Source: Candidatus Doudnabacteria bacterium
Lineage (GTDB): Bacteria > Patescibacteriota > Doudnabacteria > UBA920 > O2-02-FULL-48-8
DNA: 45,707 nucleotides
NCBI GenBank assembly: GCA_023246005.1
Contig: JAHFJG010000010.1
Span: 1-45,707 of the forward strand
Direction of reading: 5' to 3'
Shown: positions 25,235 through 32,887 of the stretch, piece by piece
Layout: each line of letters opens with the position of its first letter
Numbering within the stretch: position 1 is the first letter of the stretch
The notes under the pieces: model-generated
Told to the model about the DNA's origin: nothing
What the model saw: the letters and a program-made list of their open reading frames with translations, nothing else
The model's database searches: none
Position numbers and translations under genes: made by a program

Positions 25235-25843
25235 ATGGCGAGATACACTGGTCCTAAAATTCGATTGTCCCGCAAATTCGGCGAAGCCTTCACCAAGAAA
25301 GCCGAAAAGTATTTGGCTAAGCGCAATTATCGCCCTGGCCAGCATGGCCAGAATCCGCAGCGCGTTTCTGAATATGGCATGCAGCTTCGGGAAAAGCAAA
25401 AAGCCAAAATTATTTATGGCTTGATGGAGCGCCAATTCCGAAAATACTACGAAACAGCCAGCAAGAAAGTCGGCGCCACTGGTGATTTGCTGCTTCAACT
25501 TTTGGAATTTAGATTAGATAATGTGGTTTTTCGCATGGGATTTGCCCAGACCAGAGCCCAGGCCAGACAAATTGTTTCGCATGGATTCTTCGAGGTTAAC
25601 GGAAAAAAAGTTAACATCCCGTCGTATCAGGTTAAAGTCGGGGATGAGATTAAAATTCGAGAAATTAAACATAAATCGGGGTATGTTAAGAATTTAGTGC
25701 CGGTTTTGGCTGCTGCCAAAACAGCGGAATGGCTGTCTTTAGACCCTAAGAATTTTTCCGGTAAAGTTTTATCCAAACCTTCCCGCGAGCAGCTGGATAA
25801 CAGTTTGAATACGCAATTAATTGTTGAGTATTATTCAAGATAA
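25235..25843 (+). CDS. rpsD: 30S ribosomal protein S4
   Basis: 202 residues. MARYTGPKIRLSRKFGEAF and the RPGQHGQ motif start the protein; the S4 RNA-binding domain (LDNVVFRMGFAQTRAQARQIVSHG) follows at about 90-150. S4 is a primary 16S rRNA-binding assembly protein and in many bacteria regulates this operon. The N-terminal zinc cysteines are absent, so this is the zinc-free form. It is separated from rpsK by a repeat, unusual within this operon. Confidence 0.97.
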   Translation: MARYTGPKIRLSRKFGEAFTKKAEKYLAKRNYRPGQHGQNPQRVSEYGMQLREKQKAKIIYGLMERQFRKYYETASKKVGATGDLLLQLLEFRLDNVVFRMGFAQTRAQARQIVSHGFFEVNGKKVNIPSYQVKVGDEIKIREIKHKSGYVKNLVPVLAAAKTAEWLSLDPKNFSGKVLSKPSREQLDNSLNTQLIVEYYSR

Positions 25844-25861
25844 TTAATTTTTTATAAACAT

Positions 25862-26791
25862 ATGGAAAATATTTCTTTGCCGAAAAAAGTTTCTTTCGAA
25901 GAGTTAGGGAAGAATAAATATAAAGTCATCATGGAGCCGCTGTATCCCGGCTACGGAGTTACTCTTGGCAATAGTTTGCGCCGAGTTCTGCTTTCGTCCT
26001 TGCCCGGCGCTGCTGTTGTAGCTGTAAAGATTAAAGGCGTGGATCATGAGTTTTCCACCATTCCTAATGTCAAAGAAGATGTGATTGAGATTATTTTGAA
26101 CTTAAAACAGTTGCGTTTGAAGGTTCACACTGATCAGCAAGTCAAACTTGAAATGAAAGTAAAGGGTGAAAAGGAAGTCACTGGCGCTGATTTCAAAAAA
26201 AATTCTGATGTTGAAGTCGAAAATACGGATTTACACATCGCAACATTGGACAACAAATCATCTGAACTTGAAATGGAAGCGGTAGTGAGCGTTGGCCGCG
26301 GTTATGTGCCAGTTGAACAGCGCGAACATGAAAAATTGGAAATAGGAATGATTGCGGTGGATGCTATTTATTCGCCGGTTCGATCAGTAAACTACGAGAT
26401 TAATAATGTTCGTGTCGGCCAAATCACCAATTATGACGAACTGATTTTGACTATTGAAACTGACGGCACGATCAATGGCAAGGATGCGATTGACCAAGCT
26501 TCTAAAATTTTAATGGATCATTTTGCTCTGTTTGGCAAAGACAATTTGGAGCAAACAGCAGCCCCAGTTCTCGACACGATAGCCGATGAAGGGATTAAAG
26601 TCGCTGAAGAAGATGACCTGAAATCTTTGGATTTATCTAACCGTTCATATAATGCATTGGTTAAAAACCATATTAATAAGATTTCCGAACTGTCAGCGCT
26701 TGATCATGACCAGCTGATGAATACTGAAGGCTTGGGTACGAAATCAGTTGAGGAAATTGAACGACTATTAGCAGAATATAAAGCAAAATAA
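25862..26791 (+). CDS. rpoA: RNA polymerase alpha subunit
   Basis: 309 residues. The N-terminal dimerisation domain (GYGVTLGNSLRRVLLSSLPG near 31-50) nucleates RNA polymerase assembly. The C-terminal domain (about 255-309; NRSYNALVKNHINKISEL, EGLGTKSVEEIE) contacts upstream promoter DNA and activators. An acidic linker joins them. The stop overlaps the rplQ start by one base (TAATG). Confidence 0.97.
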   Translation: MENISLPKKVSFEELGKNKYKVIMEPLYPGYGVTLGNSLRRVLLSSLPGAAVVAVKIKGVDHEFSTIPNVKEDVIEIILNLKQLRLKVHTDQQVKLEMKVKGEKEVTGADFKKNSDVEVENTDLHIATLDNKSSELEMEAVVSVGRGYVPVEQREHEKLEIGMIAVDAIYSPVRSVNYEINNVRVGQITNYDELILTIETDGTINGKDAIDQASKILMDHFALFGKDNLEQTAAPVLDTIADEGIKVAEEDDLKSLDLSNRSYNALVKNHINKISELSALDHDQLMNTEGLGTKSVEEIERLLAEYKAK

Positions 26792-27189
26792 TGCGACACC
26801 TTAAGAAAGCGAAAATCGGCAAAGGCAGGGATCATGCCAGAAAACTGGTTCGCTCTTTGGCCGCGTCAGCAATTGTTTATGAAAAAATCCAGACCACCGA
26901 GGCCCGGGCCAAGATTGCCCGTATACTGGTAGAAAAAATGATTACTAAGGGCAAGTCCGCCCTAGGCGGATCCCTGCCGGCCGGGCAGGCGGGCGCCTCC
27001 GGCGGAAAAGATATCTCTTTGCATAATAAGCGCCAAATTTTTTCTGCTCTTCCCAACAATGCCGCACGCAAGGTCATCGAAGTCTTAGGTCCTAGATATA
27101 AGACACGGATCGGCGGATACACAAGAATTATTCGATTAGGTAAATCGAAAGACGGTATGCCGAAAGTGCAATTGGAATTAGTAGAATAA
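26791..27189 (+). CDS. rplQ: 50S ribosomal protein L17 with in-frame palindromic insertion
   Basis: 132 residues; the usual bacterial core is about 115-120. MRHLKKAKIGKGRDHARKLV and the C-terminal GPRYKTRIGGYTRIIRL are standard L17 sequence. Residues 56-72 (SALGGSLPAGQAGASGG) are encoded by a GC-rich palindromic element (26956-27006) inserted in frame in a loop, replacing or extending the variable region before SLHNKRQIFSAL. The insertion keeps the protein open, so the ribosome apparently tolerates it. The gene is coupled to rpoA by a one-base overlap. Confidence 0.95.
   Translation: MRHLKKAKIGKGRDHARKLVRSLAASAIVYEKIQTTEARAKIARILVEKMITKGKSALGGSLPAGQAGASGGKDISLHNKRQIFSALPNNAARKVIEVLGPRYKTRIGGYTRIIRLGKSKDGMPKVQLELVE
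26956..27006 (+). repeat. GC-rich palindromic element inside rplQ
   Basis: TCCGCC CTA GGCGGA at the left, a central CTGCCGGCCGGGCAG region, and GCCTCCGGCGGA at the right; 51 bp, 17 codons. It shares its ends with the shorter element at 41360-41390 in a glycosyltransferase gene. Confidence 0.8.
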
Positions 27190-27190
27190 T

Positions 27191-27613
27191 ATGACCAAGA
27201 CATTCATCCCGAAAACGAAAGATATTAAGCGCGCCTGGTATGAAGCTGATGCCAGCCAGTTTACTTTGGGCCGGTTAGCTTCAAAAATAGCAACTATTCT
27301 TCGCGGCAAGCACAAAGTTACTTTTACTCCACACATGGACGTTGGTGATTTTGTGGTTGTGAAGAATGCCGAGAAAGTAAAGTTCACCGGCCGCAAGCTG
27401 GCGCAGAAAAAGTATTATCGGTTTAGCGGTTACCCGGGCGGACTTTACACAAAAAAATTATCTGACCGAATGGAAAAAGAACCGGAAAAAGTCATTCGCG
27501 ATGCGGTTTATAACATGATTGATTCTAATCGTCTGCGAAAGCATATTTTACGCCGACTGAAAGTCGTAGTCGGGGATAAGCATGAATTCATTGTAGAAAA
27601 GGAGTTAAAATAA
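27191..27613 (+). CDS. rplM: 50S ribosomal protein L13
   Basis: 140 residues. WYEADASQFTLGRLASKIA near the start and VYNMIDSNRLRKHILRRLKV near the end are typical of L13, an early 23S rRNA assembly protein. It lies between rplQ and rpsI; the rplM-rpsI pair is conserved across bacteria. The stop shares one base with the rpsI start (TAATG). Confidence 0.97.
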   Translation: MTKTFIPKTKDIKRAWYEADASQFTLGRLASKIATILRGKHKVTFTPHMDVGDFVVVKNAEKVKFTGRKLAQKKYYRFSGYPGGLYTKKLSDRMEKEPEKVIRDAVYNMIDSNRLRKHILRRLKVVVGDKHEFIVEKELK

Positions 27614-28158
27614 TGGAAGCTTTGCCAAAGAAACCCATTCATAAGTCAGCAGCTAAACTACACCCAGCTCACCATGCTGCAAGAAAACCGCGCGTAATCA
27701 AAGAATCGGCTAAGCCAGAAGCTGCGATTATGGAGCCTGAAGTTAAGCCAGTGGCGCCGAAAATTCCACACGGGAAAAGTTATCATGCTGTGGGACGCCG
27801 CAAAACTGCAGTGGCTCAAATTTTATTAACTCAAGGCGCTGGGGAGATTAAGATTAATCAATTGCCGTTTGAAGGATATTTCCAGACTGCAGATTTGCAG
27901 CAAATTGTCACGCATCCGCTGCGCCAACTCGGATTAGAAAAGCAGATGAATGTTAAAGCCAAAATTCATGGCGGCGGGATTCATGCCCAAGCTGAAAGTC
28001 TGCGCCACGCGATTTCTCGAGCTTTGATTGCGTTTAATCCAGAATCCAGACGAACCTTGAAAAAATTAGGTTTCCTTACCCGCGATCCAAGAGTGAAAGA
28101 GCGAAAGAAACCAGGCTTGAAACGCGCCCGCCGAGCGCCGCAGTTTAGCAAGAGATAA
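27613..28158 (+). CDS. rpsI: 30S ribosomal protein S9 with N-terminal extension
   Basis: 181 residues; the ordinary length is about 130. The conserved core starts near SYHAVGRRKTAVAQILL (about residue 56) and ends with the C-terminal KKPGLKRARRAPQFSKR tail that reaches the P-site tRNA. The first 50 residues are rich in Lys, Pro, Ala and His and look disordered, an extension I infer is lineage-specific. The start at 27613 fits the one-base overlap with rplM. It is the last gene of the alpha operon here. Confidence 0.96.
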   Translation: MEALPKKPIHKSAAKLHPAHHAARKPRVIKESAKPEAAIMEPEVKPVAPKIPHGKSYHAVGRRKTAVAQILLTQGAGEIKINQLPFEGYFQTADLQQIVTHPLRQLGLEKQMNVKAKIHGGGIHAQAESLRHAISRALIAFNPESRRTLKKLGFLTRDPRVKERKKPGLKRARRAPQFSKR

Positions 28159-28161
28159 GAT

Positions 28162-28190
28162 TTGACTGAAATATTTCTTGCTTGTATGAT
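28162..28190 (+). promoter_or_regulatory. Promoter of the zinc-ribbon gene, leaderless
   Basis: TTGACT (28162-28167), a 17-nt spacer, TATGAT (28185-28190), then 8 nt to ATG 28199. Both boxes with ideal spacing make this the clearest leaderless promoter in the window. Confidence 0.75.
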
Positions 28191-28198
28191 AATTGTCC

Positions 28199-28369
28199 AT
28201 GACAATTACGAAATGCGACATTTGCAAGAAAGAGATAAAAGATTCTGATAAATCAGTCAGTGCCCGTTTCCATTGGGCTAGCAAACAATTTTGTATAGAT
28301 TGTGGCAAACTAATTACTAATTTTTTACTCAAAAATAAATTAATTTCGGCGGTAGAAATCAATAAATAA
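28199..28369 (+). CDS. Small zinc-ribbon protein
   Basis: 56 residues. Two CxxC pairs, CDIC near residue 6 and CIDC near residue 32, would bind one zinc ion. The rest is lysine-rich. There is no membrane segment. The function is unknown; small zinc ribbons often bind nucleic acid or ribosomes. It has its own promoter and is one base from the next gene, so the two are probably co-transcribed. Confidence 0.7.
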   Translation: MTITKCDICKKEIKDSDKSVSARFHWASKQFCIDCGKLITNFLLKNKLISAVEINK

Positions 28370-28370
28370 T

Positions 28371-28685
28371 ATGGATGACAAAGACTTAAAGCAAATTAAG
28401 GACCTGTTTAAGCAAGAATTTAAGACCGGATTTAGAGAGAGTCTAAATGAATTTTGGGACGGGAATCTCGAACCTGCTTTTACGGATATACATAAAGATA
28501 TAGCCAATCTTCCGACAAAAACGTTTCTTACAGATAAATTGGCTAATCTGGAAGGTGATTTGGTTAAAAAACTTCGTAAAGAGGACGAAAAGATTAATCG
28601 ATTAGCGGAAATCTTGAAAGACAAAAATATTCTTACCGAGCTGGACATTCAGGAACTTGGCAATCTCCAAGTTTTTCCTAAATAA
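28371..28685 (+). CDS. Hypothetical coiled-coil-like protein
   Basis: 104 residues, highly charged, with heptad-like spacing of Leu/Ile (DLKQIKDLFKQEFKTGFRESL; LANLEGDLVKKLRKEDEKI). This looks like a small helical or coiled-coil protein. Similar short proteins occur widely in CPR genomes without known function. It starts one base after the zinc-ribbon gene and ends before a terminator. Confidence 0.65.
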   Translation: MDDKDLKQIKDLFKQEFKTGFRESLNEFWDGNLEPAFTDIHKDIANLPTKTFLTDKLANLEGDLVKKLRKEDEKINRLAEILKDKNILTELDIQELGNLQVFPK

Positions 28686-28712
28686 TGAAATTCAAGCACT
28701 AAATTGCTTACT

Positions 28713-28741
28713 AAAATCGCTCTCAACTGGGCGATTTTTGT
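28713..28741 (+). terminator. Terminator of the small-protein pair
   Basis: AAAATCGC (28713-28720) pairs with GCGATTTT (28731-28738), then T-rich. It may also work for the convergent phosphatase gene. Confidence 0.75.
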
Positions 28742-28765
28742 TTATAGTTAAAAAACTATCGCGGT

Positions 28766-29287
28766 TTACTTAGATATCGTCCATTCCAAAATAGTCTTGA
28801 GTTTGTTTTCAATTGTTGAACAGATGTTCTTTATAGTCGTTTGATGAACGCTGAAACTTCCATTTCCTGCTGGGTCTTTAATATCCTTATGGTTTTTTGT
28901 TATTTCCGAAAAAATATGTATTTTATTTTTCGCTTTAGGGAATTGGTTTAGTAAAGCATTTTTAGCTGTAGAAAACACTTTTTTGTCCATAGCAATAATT
29001 ACTGCCGTTTTTTTGATTACTGCAGGAGTTATTTTTTGGTAAAAGTGGTCAGTTAGATCAATCCTGAATTTCCGTAAAGTCGGCGATGCTGCTTTCCACT
29101 CTTTTCTATATTCAGTTAAATTTGTGTGTCTTGGTTTAGCAATGCCCATTGTTCCCTGTAAACCATACGATGCTACAGAAAATTTATTATCCAGATGATT
29201 TCTTTCCAAAACTTGAGAAAGATATTTTTCTGCAACCACAGAACGATGGATATTGCCATTACACACAAAAACAATCAATTTTTTCAT
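28766..29287 (-). CDS. Low-molecular-weight protein-tyrosine-phosphatase-like protein
   Basis: 173 residues. The P-loop CNGNIHRS (Cys9 to Arg15, CX5R) and a DPAG motif in the C-terminal half, which would supply the general acid, mark the LMW-PTP/arsenate-reductase-like fold. Such enzymes dephosphorylate tyrosine phosphate on proteins, often in polysaccharide export control, or reduce arsenate. No thioredoxin-type resolving cysteines are evident, favouring a phosphatase. It is leaderless or nearly so: TATAAT (29299-29304, minus) is 11 nt before the ATG. Confidence 0.8.
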   Translation of the reverse strand: MKKLIVFVCNGNIHRSVVAEKYLSQVLERNHLDNKFSVASYGLQGTMGIAKPRHTNLTEYRKEWKAASPTLRKFRIDLTDHFYQKITPAVIKKTAVIIAMDKKVFSTAKNALLNQFPKAKNKIHIFSEITKNHKDIKDPAGNGSFSVHQTTIKNICSTIENKLKTILEWTISK

Positions 29288-29298
29288 AAAGTATATTT

Positions 29299-29304
29299 AT
29301 TATA
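29299..29304 (-). promoter_or_regulatory. -10 box TATAAT for the phosphatase gene
   Basis: Minus-strand TATAAT with 11 nt to the start codon, just after the terminator of the upstream gene. Confidence 0.6.
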
Positions 29305-29307
29305 ACA

Positions 29308-29348
29308 AAAATCGGTGGGTGGGAACTAAAATTCAGTTCCCACCCTTC
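29308..29348 (-). terminator. Terminator of the PEP-synthase-like gene
   Basis: GGGTGGGAACT pairs with AGTTCCCACCC around a 7-nt loop on the minus strand, followed by ACCGATTTTT. Confidence 0.8.
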
Positions 29349-29352
29349 CTAA

Positions 29353-31818
29353 CTACGGCAATATCTCAACAATCCCTTTCGGCCCGTTCACTCGCACCCT
29401 CATCCCTGTTTTGAGAATTTGAGTGGCACGTTGGACGTTGAGAACTGCCGCAATGTTCATTTCCCGAGCGTAAATTGCCCCGTGAGCCAGAAGGCCGCCA
29501 ACCTCTGTGATCAGCCCTCCCTCTGCACCAAGAATTACTAGAACTGGCGACCAGGCAGGATCAGTTGTGATTGTAACCAGCACCTTGCCTTGGCAAAGTT
29601 GCAAGATTGGCTCGCTGTCCGTGAGGTTTCTGACAACCACCACTTCGCCTTCAGTTATTGCGTTGGTTACACCAATTCCCCTGAGCACATCGGAGTTGGC
29701 AGAGGTATATTTGCCGATTTCTTCTAACTGGTCGGCAAACATAATTGGTGGCACTTCTACCTTCCTTTCCTGTTTACTTTTCTTGCTCCTTTCCGTGGCC
29801 AGCTTTCGCATTTCGTCTTCGTTTTCGCAAAGACGAAATACTTCCTCTGGGTTGAGGTGAAAAATCAACCCGTCTGGCCACTGAAGCCGTTGCTCCATTT
29901 GTACTGCCAGTTGTCGCAACAGGGCGTATCCCTTGAGGAAATGAAACTTCACAGCTTCCCGCAAAGGCAGGTAGGTCCGAACCGCCCTAACTTCACGGCA
30001 AAGGTTAGAGCTTTCGCTCCCAACTCTGGCCGCAAGGTCTCTCAGCAGTTCTTCGACTTTCGCTTGAGCGTCGGCGTAGTCGGGTTCTAACAACCCAAGC
30101 TTCTCGGACAACTCGACTAAGAGTTGCGGCTGGTCGTGGTATCTTGGAGTTGAAATTTCCAGCTCGTGGCTCGCAAGATGACCATATCGGACAAGAACGG
30201 TGTCGAGAGTTACCTGTCCTTGTCTGAATAGCCTCAAGTCAGCGTTGAACTGAAGATTGGGGTTATCTTCGGGTGACACACCTCCTGTGAGAACGTTAAG
30301 ATAGCCCTCACCATCCTCTCCAAAAAGTTCACGCAACAAGTTACGCAAACGAGTGAAGGAGAAGAAGCCAAGCCGAGTGACCTTGACGAACAACAGGCAA
30401 GCTTGGGTGCGAAGCAGTTCACAGGCTTCAAAGTAACGTCTTTGAAGCTCGCAGATGTTACTCGAGGCCTCATTAGCTAAGTGAGAGATGTTACTATCCC
30501 ACTCGGCCAACGCAACTTGGGATTCCTTCTGCAGCGTATCTTCCAAACCACGAATTGAAGTAAAGAATTGATGATAAGCCAGAGCATATTGCTTTGCTCT
30601 TGCTGTCCCAAAAATCTTTGCTAAAAACTCGGGATCAGGATTTTGCTGATACAATTGCACTTCTGGATAATTACCCAGTGATGGATTTTCCTTGATACTG
30701 CTCAAGTAATAATCCACCAATCTGCAATAATCATCCAAAGGAACGCCCTTGATGCGATAGGTGAAGGCATCGTGAACGATACTGCACCTTGGTTGCCCAG
30801 CGACTAACTGAAAGAATCCAGTTTCTAACTCTTCGCCAATATCGTAGCCCATTTGGTTGCGAGCAGTTCTAATTGCACCCTGCCCGTGAGCAAAACAATA
30901 AGTGAAGAGGCCGAAACTCATCTGGGTTGGATGTGGAGTAAGTAGTTCACTGACGTTCTGATCACTCAGAGCATCAGGTAGTGTTGAACAGCCCAACCTC
31001 TCCAGTCTGATTTCTTCGTTTCGCAAGTCACTTCTCACTGAAGCGATAACTTCCTGAACCACGGAAGTCTTCCCGTTAGTTGTGATGTTGCGAGACTGGT
31101 TGAGATAAAGTAGTCCTGTTTCTTGTTCAATCGCCCATTCGATGTCTTGCCCCGTTCCAAAGAAATCACGTAGTTTTCGACCAACCGAGACAAGCTCGCA
31201 AAGCTGATGAGACGAAAGCGAAGGAGTAAGTGCCCCTTCTTCACTTAGCAATTCACCAGTGGTCGCATCCACGTAGTAACGCTTGGGTTCAGTTTGTCCT
31301 GATACCAAGCCTTCGGCAACGCCTGCAACGACTTCTATGACCATTGCTTTGTCATCTTGGGTTACAGGATGATGGGTGAACAACACACCAGCCACTTCGG
31401 CCGGCACCATTTCTTGCAAGATCAAGGCCAGTTGGTCTGAATTGACCCCGTGTAGTCCAGCATAGGTCTTTACGGCCTCGCTATTCAATGCTGCGGCACA
31501 ATCCAAGATAGCTGGTTCAAGTTCCTCTTGGTTTACGAATAACCTGCTCTTGAACTGCCCTGCCCAAGACAAGGCTCCGTCTTCACCGACAGCCGAACTA
31601 CGGACTGCGAGACCTGATTTGAAATCCAGATTGTCGTGAGTCGCTTTCAGCAGTTCCGAAGCAACCAAACCATCGGCGAGTATCGCTAAAACTTCGTCCG
31701 AACTGAGAATGATGGCTTCTTTTACCAGTAGCCCAAGGGACTGTATTTGGGCTAACCTGAAAGCCTTGCATCCAACGATTGTTTCGCCAAGGCTAAGAGC
31801 CTCAAGTAATTTACGCAT
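29353..31818 (-). CDS. PEP-synthase-like phosphotransferase (ATP-grasp plus swivelling His domain)
   Basis: 821 residues. The N-terminal part is the ATP-grasp domain of the PEP synthase/pyruvate phosphate dikinase/rifampin phosphotransferase group (GCKAFRLA, AVRSSAVGED near 71-80, LILQEMVPAEVAGVLFTHHP). A long central region contains VRYGHLASHELEISTPRY. The C-terminal domain has the phospho-carrier histidine in GGLLAHGAIYARE. The PEP/pyruvate-binding barrel of true PEP synthases is not obvious, so the phosphate acceptor is unknown; the layout is closest to rifampin-phosphotransferase-like enzymes. Its start has GAGGAGG six bases upstream, unusual here, and its composition is GC-richer than the neighbours. 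It lies downstream of an attenuator-like leader and a racemase gene. Confidence 0.75.
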   Translation of the reverse strand: MRKLLEALSLGETIVGCKAFRLAQIQSLGLLVKEAIILSSDEVLAILADGLVASELLKATHDNLDFKSGLAVRSSAVGEDGALSWAGQFKSRLFVNQEELEPAILDCAAALNSEAVKTYAGLHGVNSDQLALILQEMVPAEVAGVLFTHHPVTQDDKAMVIEVVAGVAEGLVSGQTEPKRYYVDATTGELLSEEGALTPSLSSHQLCELVSVGRKLRDFFGTGQDIEWAIEQETGLLYLNQSRNITTNGKTSVVQEVIASVRSDLRNEEIRLERLGCSTLPDALSDQNVSELLTPHPTQMSFGLFTYCFAHGQGAIRTARNQMGYDIGEELETGFFQLVAGQPRCSIVHDAFTYRIKGVPLDDYCRLVDYYLSSIKENPSLGNYPEVQLYQQNPDPEFLAKIFGTARAKQYALAYHQFFTSIRGLEDTLQKESQVALAEWDSNISHLANEASSNICELQRRYFEACELLRTQACLLFVKVTRLGFFSFTRLRNLLRELFGEDGEGYLNVLTGGVSPEDNPNLQFNADLRLFRQGQVTLDTVLVRYGHLASHELEISTPRYHDQPQLLVELSEKLGLLEPDYADAQAKVEELLRDLAARVGSESSNLCREVRAVRTYLPLREAVKFHFLKGYALLRQLAVQMEQRLQWPDGLIFHLNPEEVFRLCENEDEMRKLATERSKKSKQERKVEVPPIMFADQLEEIGKYTSANSDVLRGIGVTNAITEGEVVVVRNLTDSEPILQLCQGKVLVTITTDPAWSPVLVILGAEGGLITEVGGLLAHGAIYAREMNIAAVLNVQRATQILKTGMRVRVNGPKGIVEILP

Positions 31819-31822
31819 CGGT

Positions 31823-31831
31823 TTTCCTCCT
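31823..31831 (-). promoter_or_regulatory. Strong Shine-Dalgarno of the PEP-synthase-like gene
   Basis: GAGGAGG on the minus strand, about 6 nt before the ATG. It supports the chosen start and contrasts with leaderless neighbours. Confidence 0.75.
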
Positions 31832-31913
31832 CAAAGATGGAAAGTTGCAGCACAGAACAGATATGTTTTGTGCTCGTGTCTAACAATCTACGATTGCTAA
31901 TCACCAAAACAAA

Positions 31914-31998
31914 ACACCTTCCGCAAAATCCAGAAGGTGTCTCGTTTCTTATGAGTTAAGACAAACCTAACATTGGACTTTGCATAAAAGCAAAGCCC
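31914..31998 (-). promoter_or_regulatory. Attenuator-like leader B (PEP-synthase-like gene)
   Basis: On the minus strand: hairpin GGGCTTTGC / GCAAAGTCC (31975-31998), then the terminator ACACCTTC / GAAGGTGT (31914-31940) followed by TTTTGTTTT. The terminator loop holds TGGATTTTGC, which can pair with GCAAAGTCCA of the first hairpin (10 bp, one G-U) as an antiterminator. Homologous to leader A at 32751-32893. Confidence 0.7.
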
Positions 31999-32003
31999 GC
32001 CAT
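31956..32003 (-). CDS. Possible leader peptide B
   Basis: 15 codons plus stop: MAGFAFMQSPMLGLS. It covers both arms of the first hairpin of leader B and contains two Phe codons (TTT GCT TTT) within the hairpin's left arm and loop. There is no Shine-Dalgarno or clear promoter directly before it. Unlike a classical leader the stop comes after the second arm, so its translation is uncertain. Confidence 0.35.
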   Translation of the reverse strand: MAGFAFMQSPMLGLS

Positions 32004-32037
32004 CCGAAGCTATTTGATTGTTTTAATGTAAGGTAAT

Positions 32038-32730
32038 TCATATAGAGGTTATCTTTTTAACAGTAGCATCAAGTAAGATTTTCATTGTATCGTAGATTTG
32101 GAAATTGTCTTGCTTGGGTATTAGTAACTGCAAATCTGTGCAAGCCAGAATGATATTTTTAACCTTCTTTTTTCCGAAGTCCTGTATTATCTTTAAGAGC
32201 AGATCCCTATCTTTATTATCGTAACGATTTGATGTAATGTTAAGGATCAACTTGCCGATTTTAGCCTGTTGTAAACTGTCTGGAACAAGCGTGGCTATGC
32301 CGCTTGCTTTTAACAGTTTTTCATATAACTTATTTTTCGTTGTGATTGGTGTGGCAATAATACCGACTTTATTTATTTTTTGTTGTTTAAGAAATTTGGT
32401 AGTTTCTTCCAAAATGCTTAAGACGGGTATCTTCACTGCTTGCCTTATATCGTTGATAAACTTATGTAATGAATTGCAGGGCAATACCACAAAATCAGCT
32501 CCTGCTTTTTCCAAGTTCCTTGCTGCCGCTAAAAGTTGCGGCAAAATTCTTTCTTCTCCAATGCCGTCTACAATAGCATCCTTTTCAATATCAAACCTCA
32601 AAGGAATGCTGTTAATCAGAATGGGCGGATAGCTGGTTTTATCTATTTGTCTACACGAGAAAATTAGCTCTAAATAAAATTCAGAGGTTGTTTCAGGCCC
32701 AAGCCCACCAATTATTCCTACAGTTTTCAT
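32038..32730 (-). CDS. Aspartate/glutamate racemase family protein
   Basis: 230 residues. GIIGGLGPETTSEFYLELI opens the protein and the two catalytic cysteines are in place: Cys85 in LPCNSLH and Cys197 in LACTDL. The family (RacX/YgeA, aspartate racemase) inverts the alpha carbon of an acidic or other amino acid without cofactor. D-amino acids would serve wall peptides, but the substrate is not determinable from the sequence. It is preceded by leader A with its own promoter, and is followed after 220 nt by the PEP-synthase-like gene with a homologous leader, so the two are probably regulated by the same signal. Confidence 0.85.
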   Translation of the reverse strand: MKTVGIIGGLGPETTSEFYLELIFSCRQIDKTSYPPILINSIPLRFDIEKDAIVDGIGEERILPQLLAAARNLEKAGADFVVLPCNSLHKFINDIRQAVKIPVLSILEETTKFLKQQKINKVGIIATPITTKNKLYEKLLKASGIATLVPDSLQQAKIGKLILNITSNRYDNKDRDLLLKIIQDFGKKKVKNIILACTDLQLLIPKQDNFQIYDTMKILLDATVKKITSI

Positions 32731-32750
32731 AATGATTATTAGTTAATTAT

Positions 32751-32841
32751 AAACAAAAAACACCTTCGCAAAGTCCTAAGGTGTCGTGAATGTTAGTCTA
32801 TTCTATAACACAAACTAGGGACTTTGCTTATTGCAAGCCCC
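32751..32841 (-). promoter_or_regulatory. Attenuator-like leader A (racemase gene)
   Basis: On the minus strand: hairpin GGGGCTTGC / GCAAAGTCCC (32818-32841), then the terminator ACACCTT / AAGGTGT (32760-32784) and a TTTTTTGTTT tract. The terminator loop contains AGGACTTTGC, fully complementary to GCAAAGTCC of the first hairpin, giving a mutually exclusive antiterminator. The linker keeps GTTTGT and TTA blocks in common with leader B. Confidence 0.75.
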
Positions 32842-32878
32842 AGCTCCAGATATTCAATGTTATAGACTCATTTTTCAT
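32828..32878 (-). CDS. Putative Trp-rich leader peptide A
   Basis: 16 codons plus stop: MKNESITLNIWSWGLQ. Two Trp codons (TGG AGC TGG) lie at the start of the first hairpin's left arm and the TAA lies in its loop, directly before the right arm. That is the classical position for ribosome-controlled attenuation, as in trpL. The ATG lies 9 nt after a TAATAT -10 box, matching the leaderless pattern of this genome. Confidence 0.6.
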   Translation of the reverse strand: MKNESITLNIWSWGLQ

Positions 32879-32887
32879 ATTGGTTAT

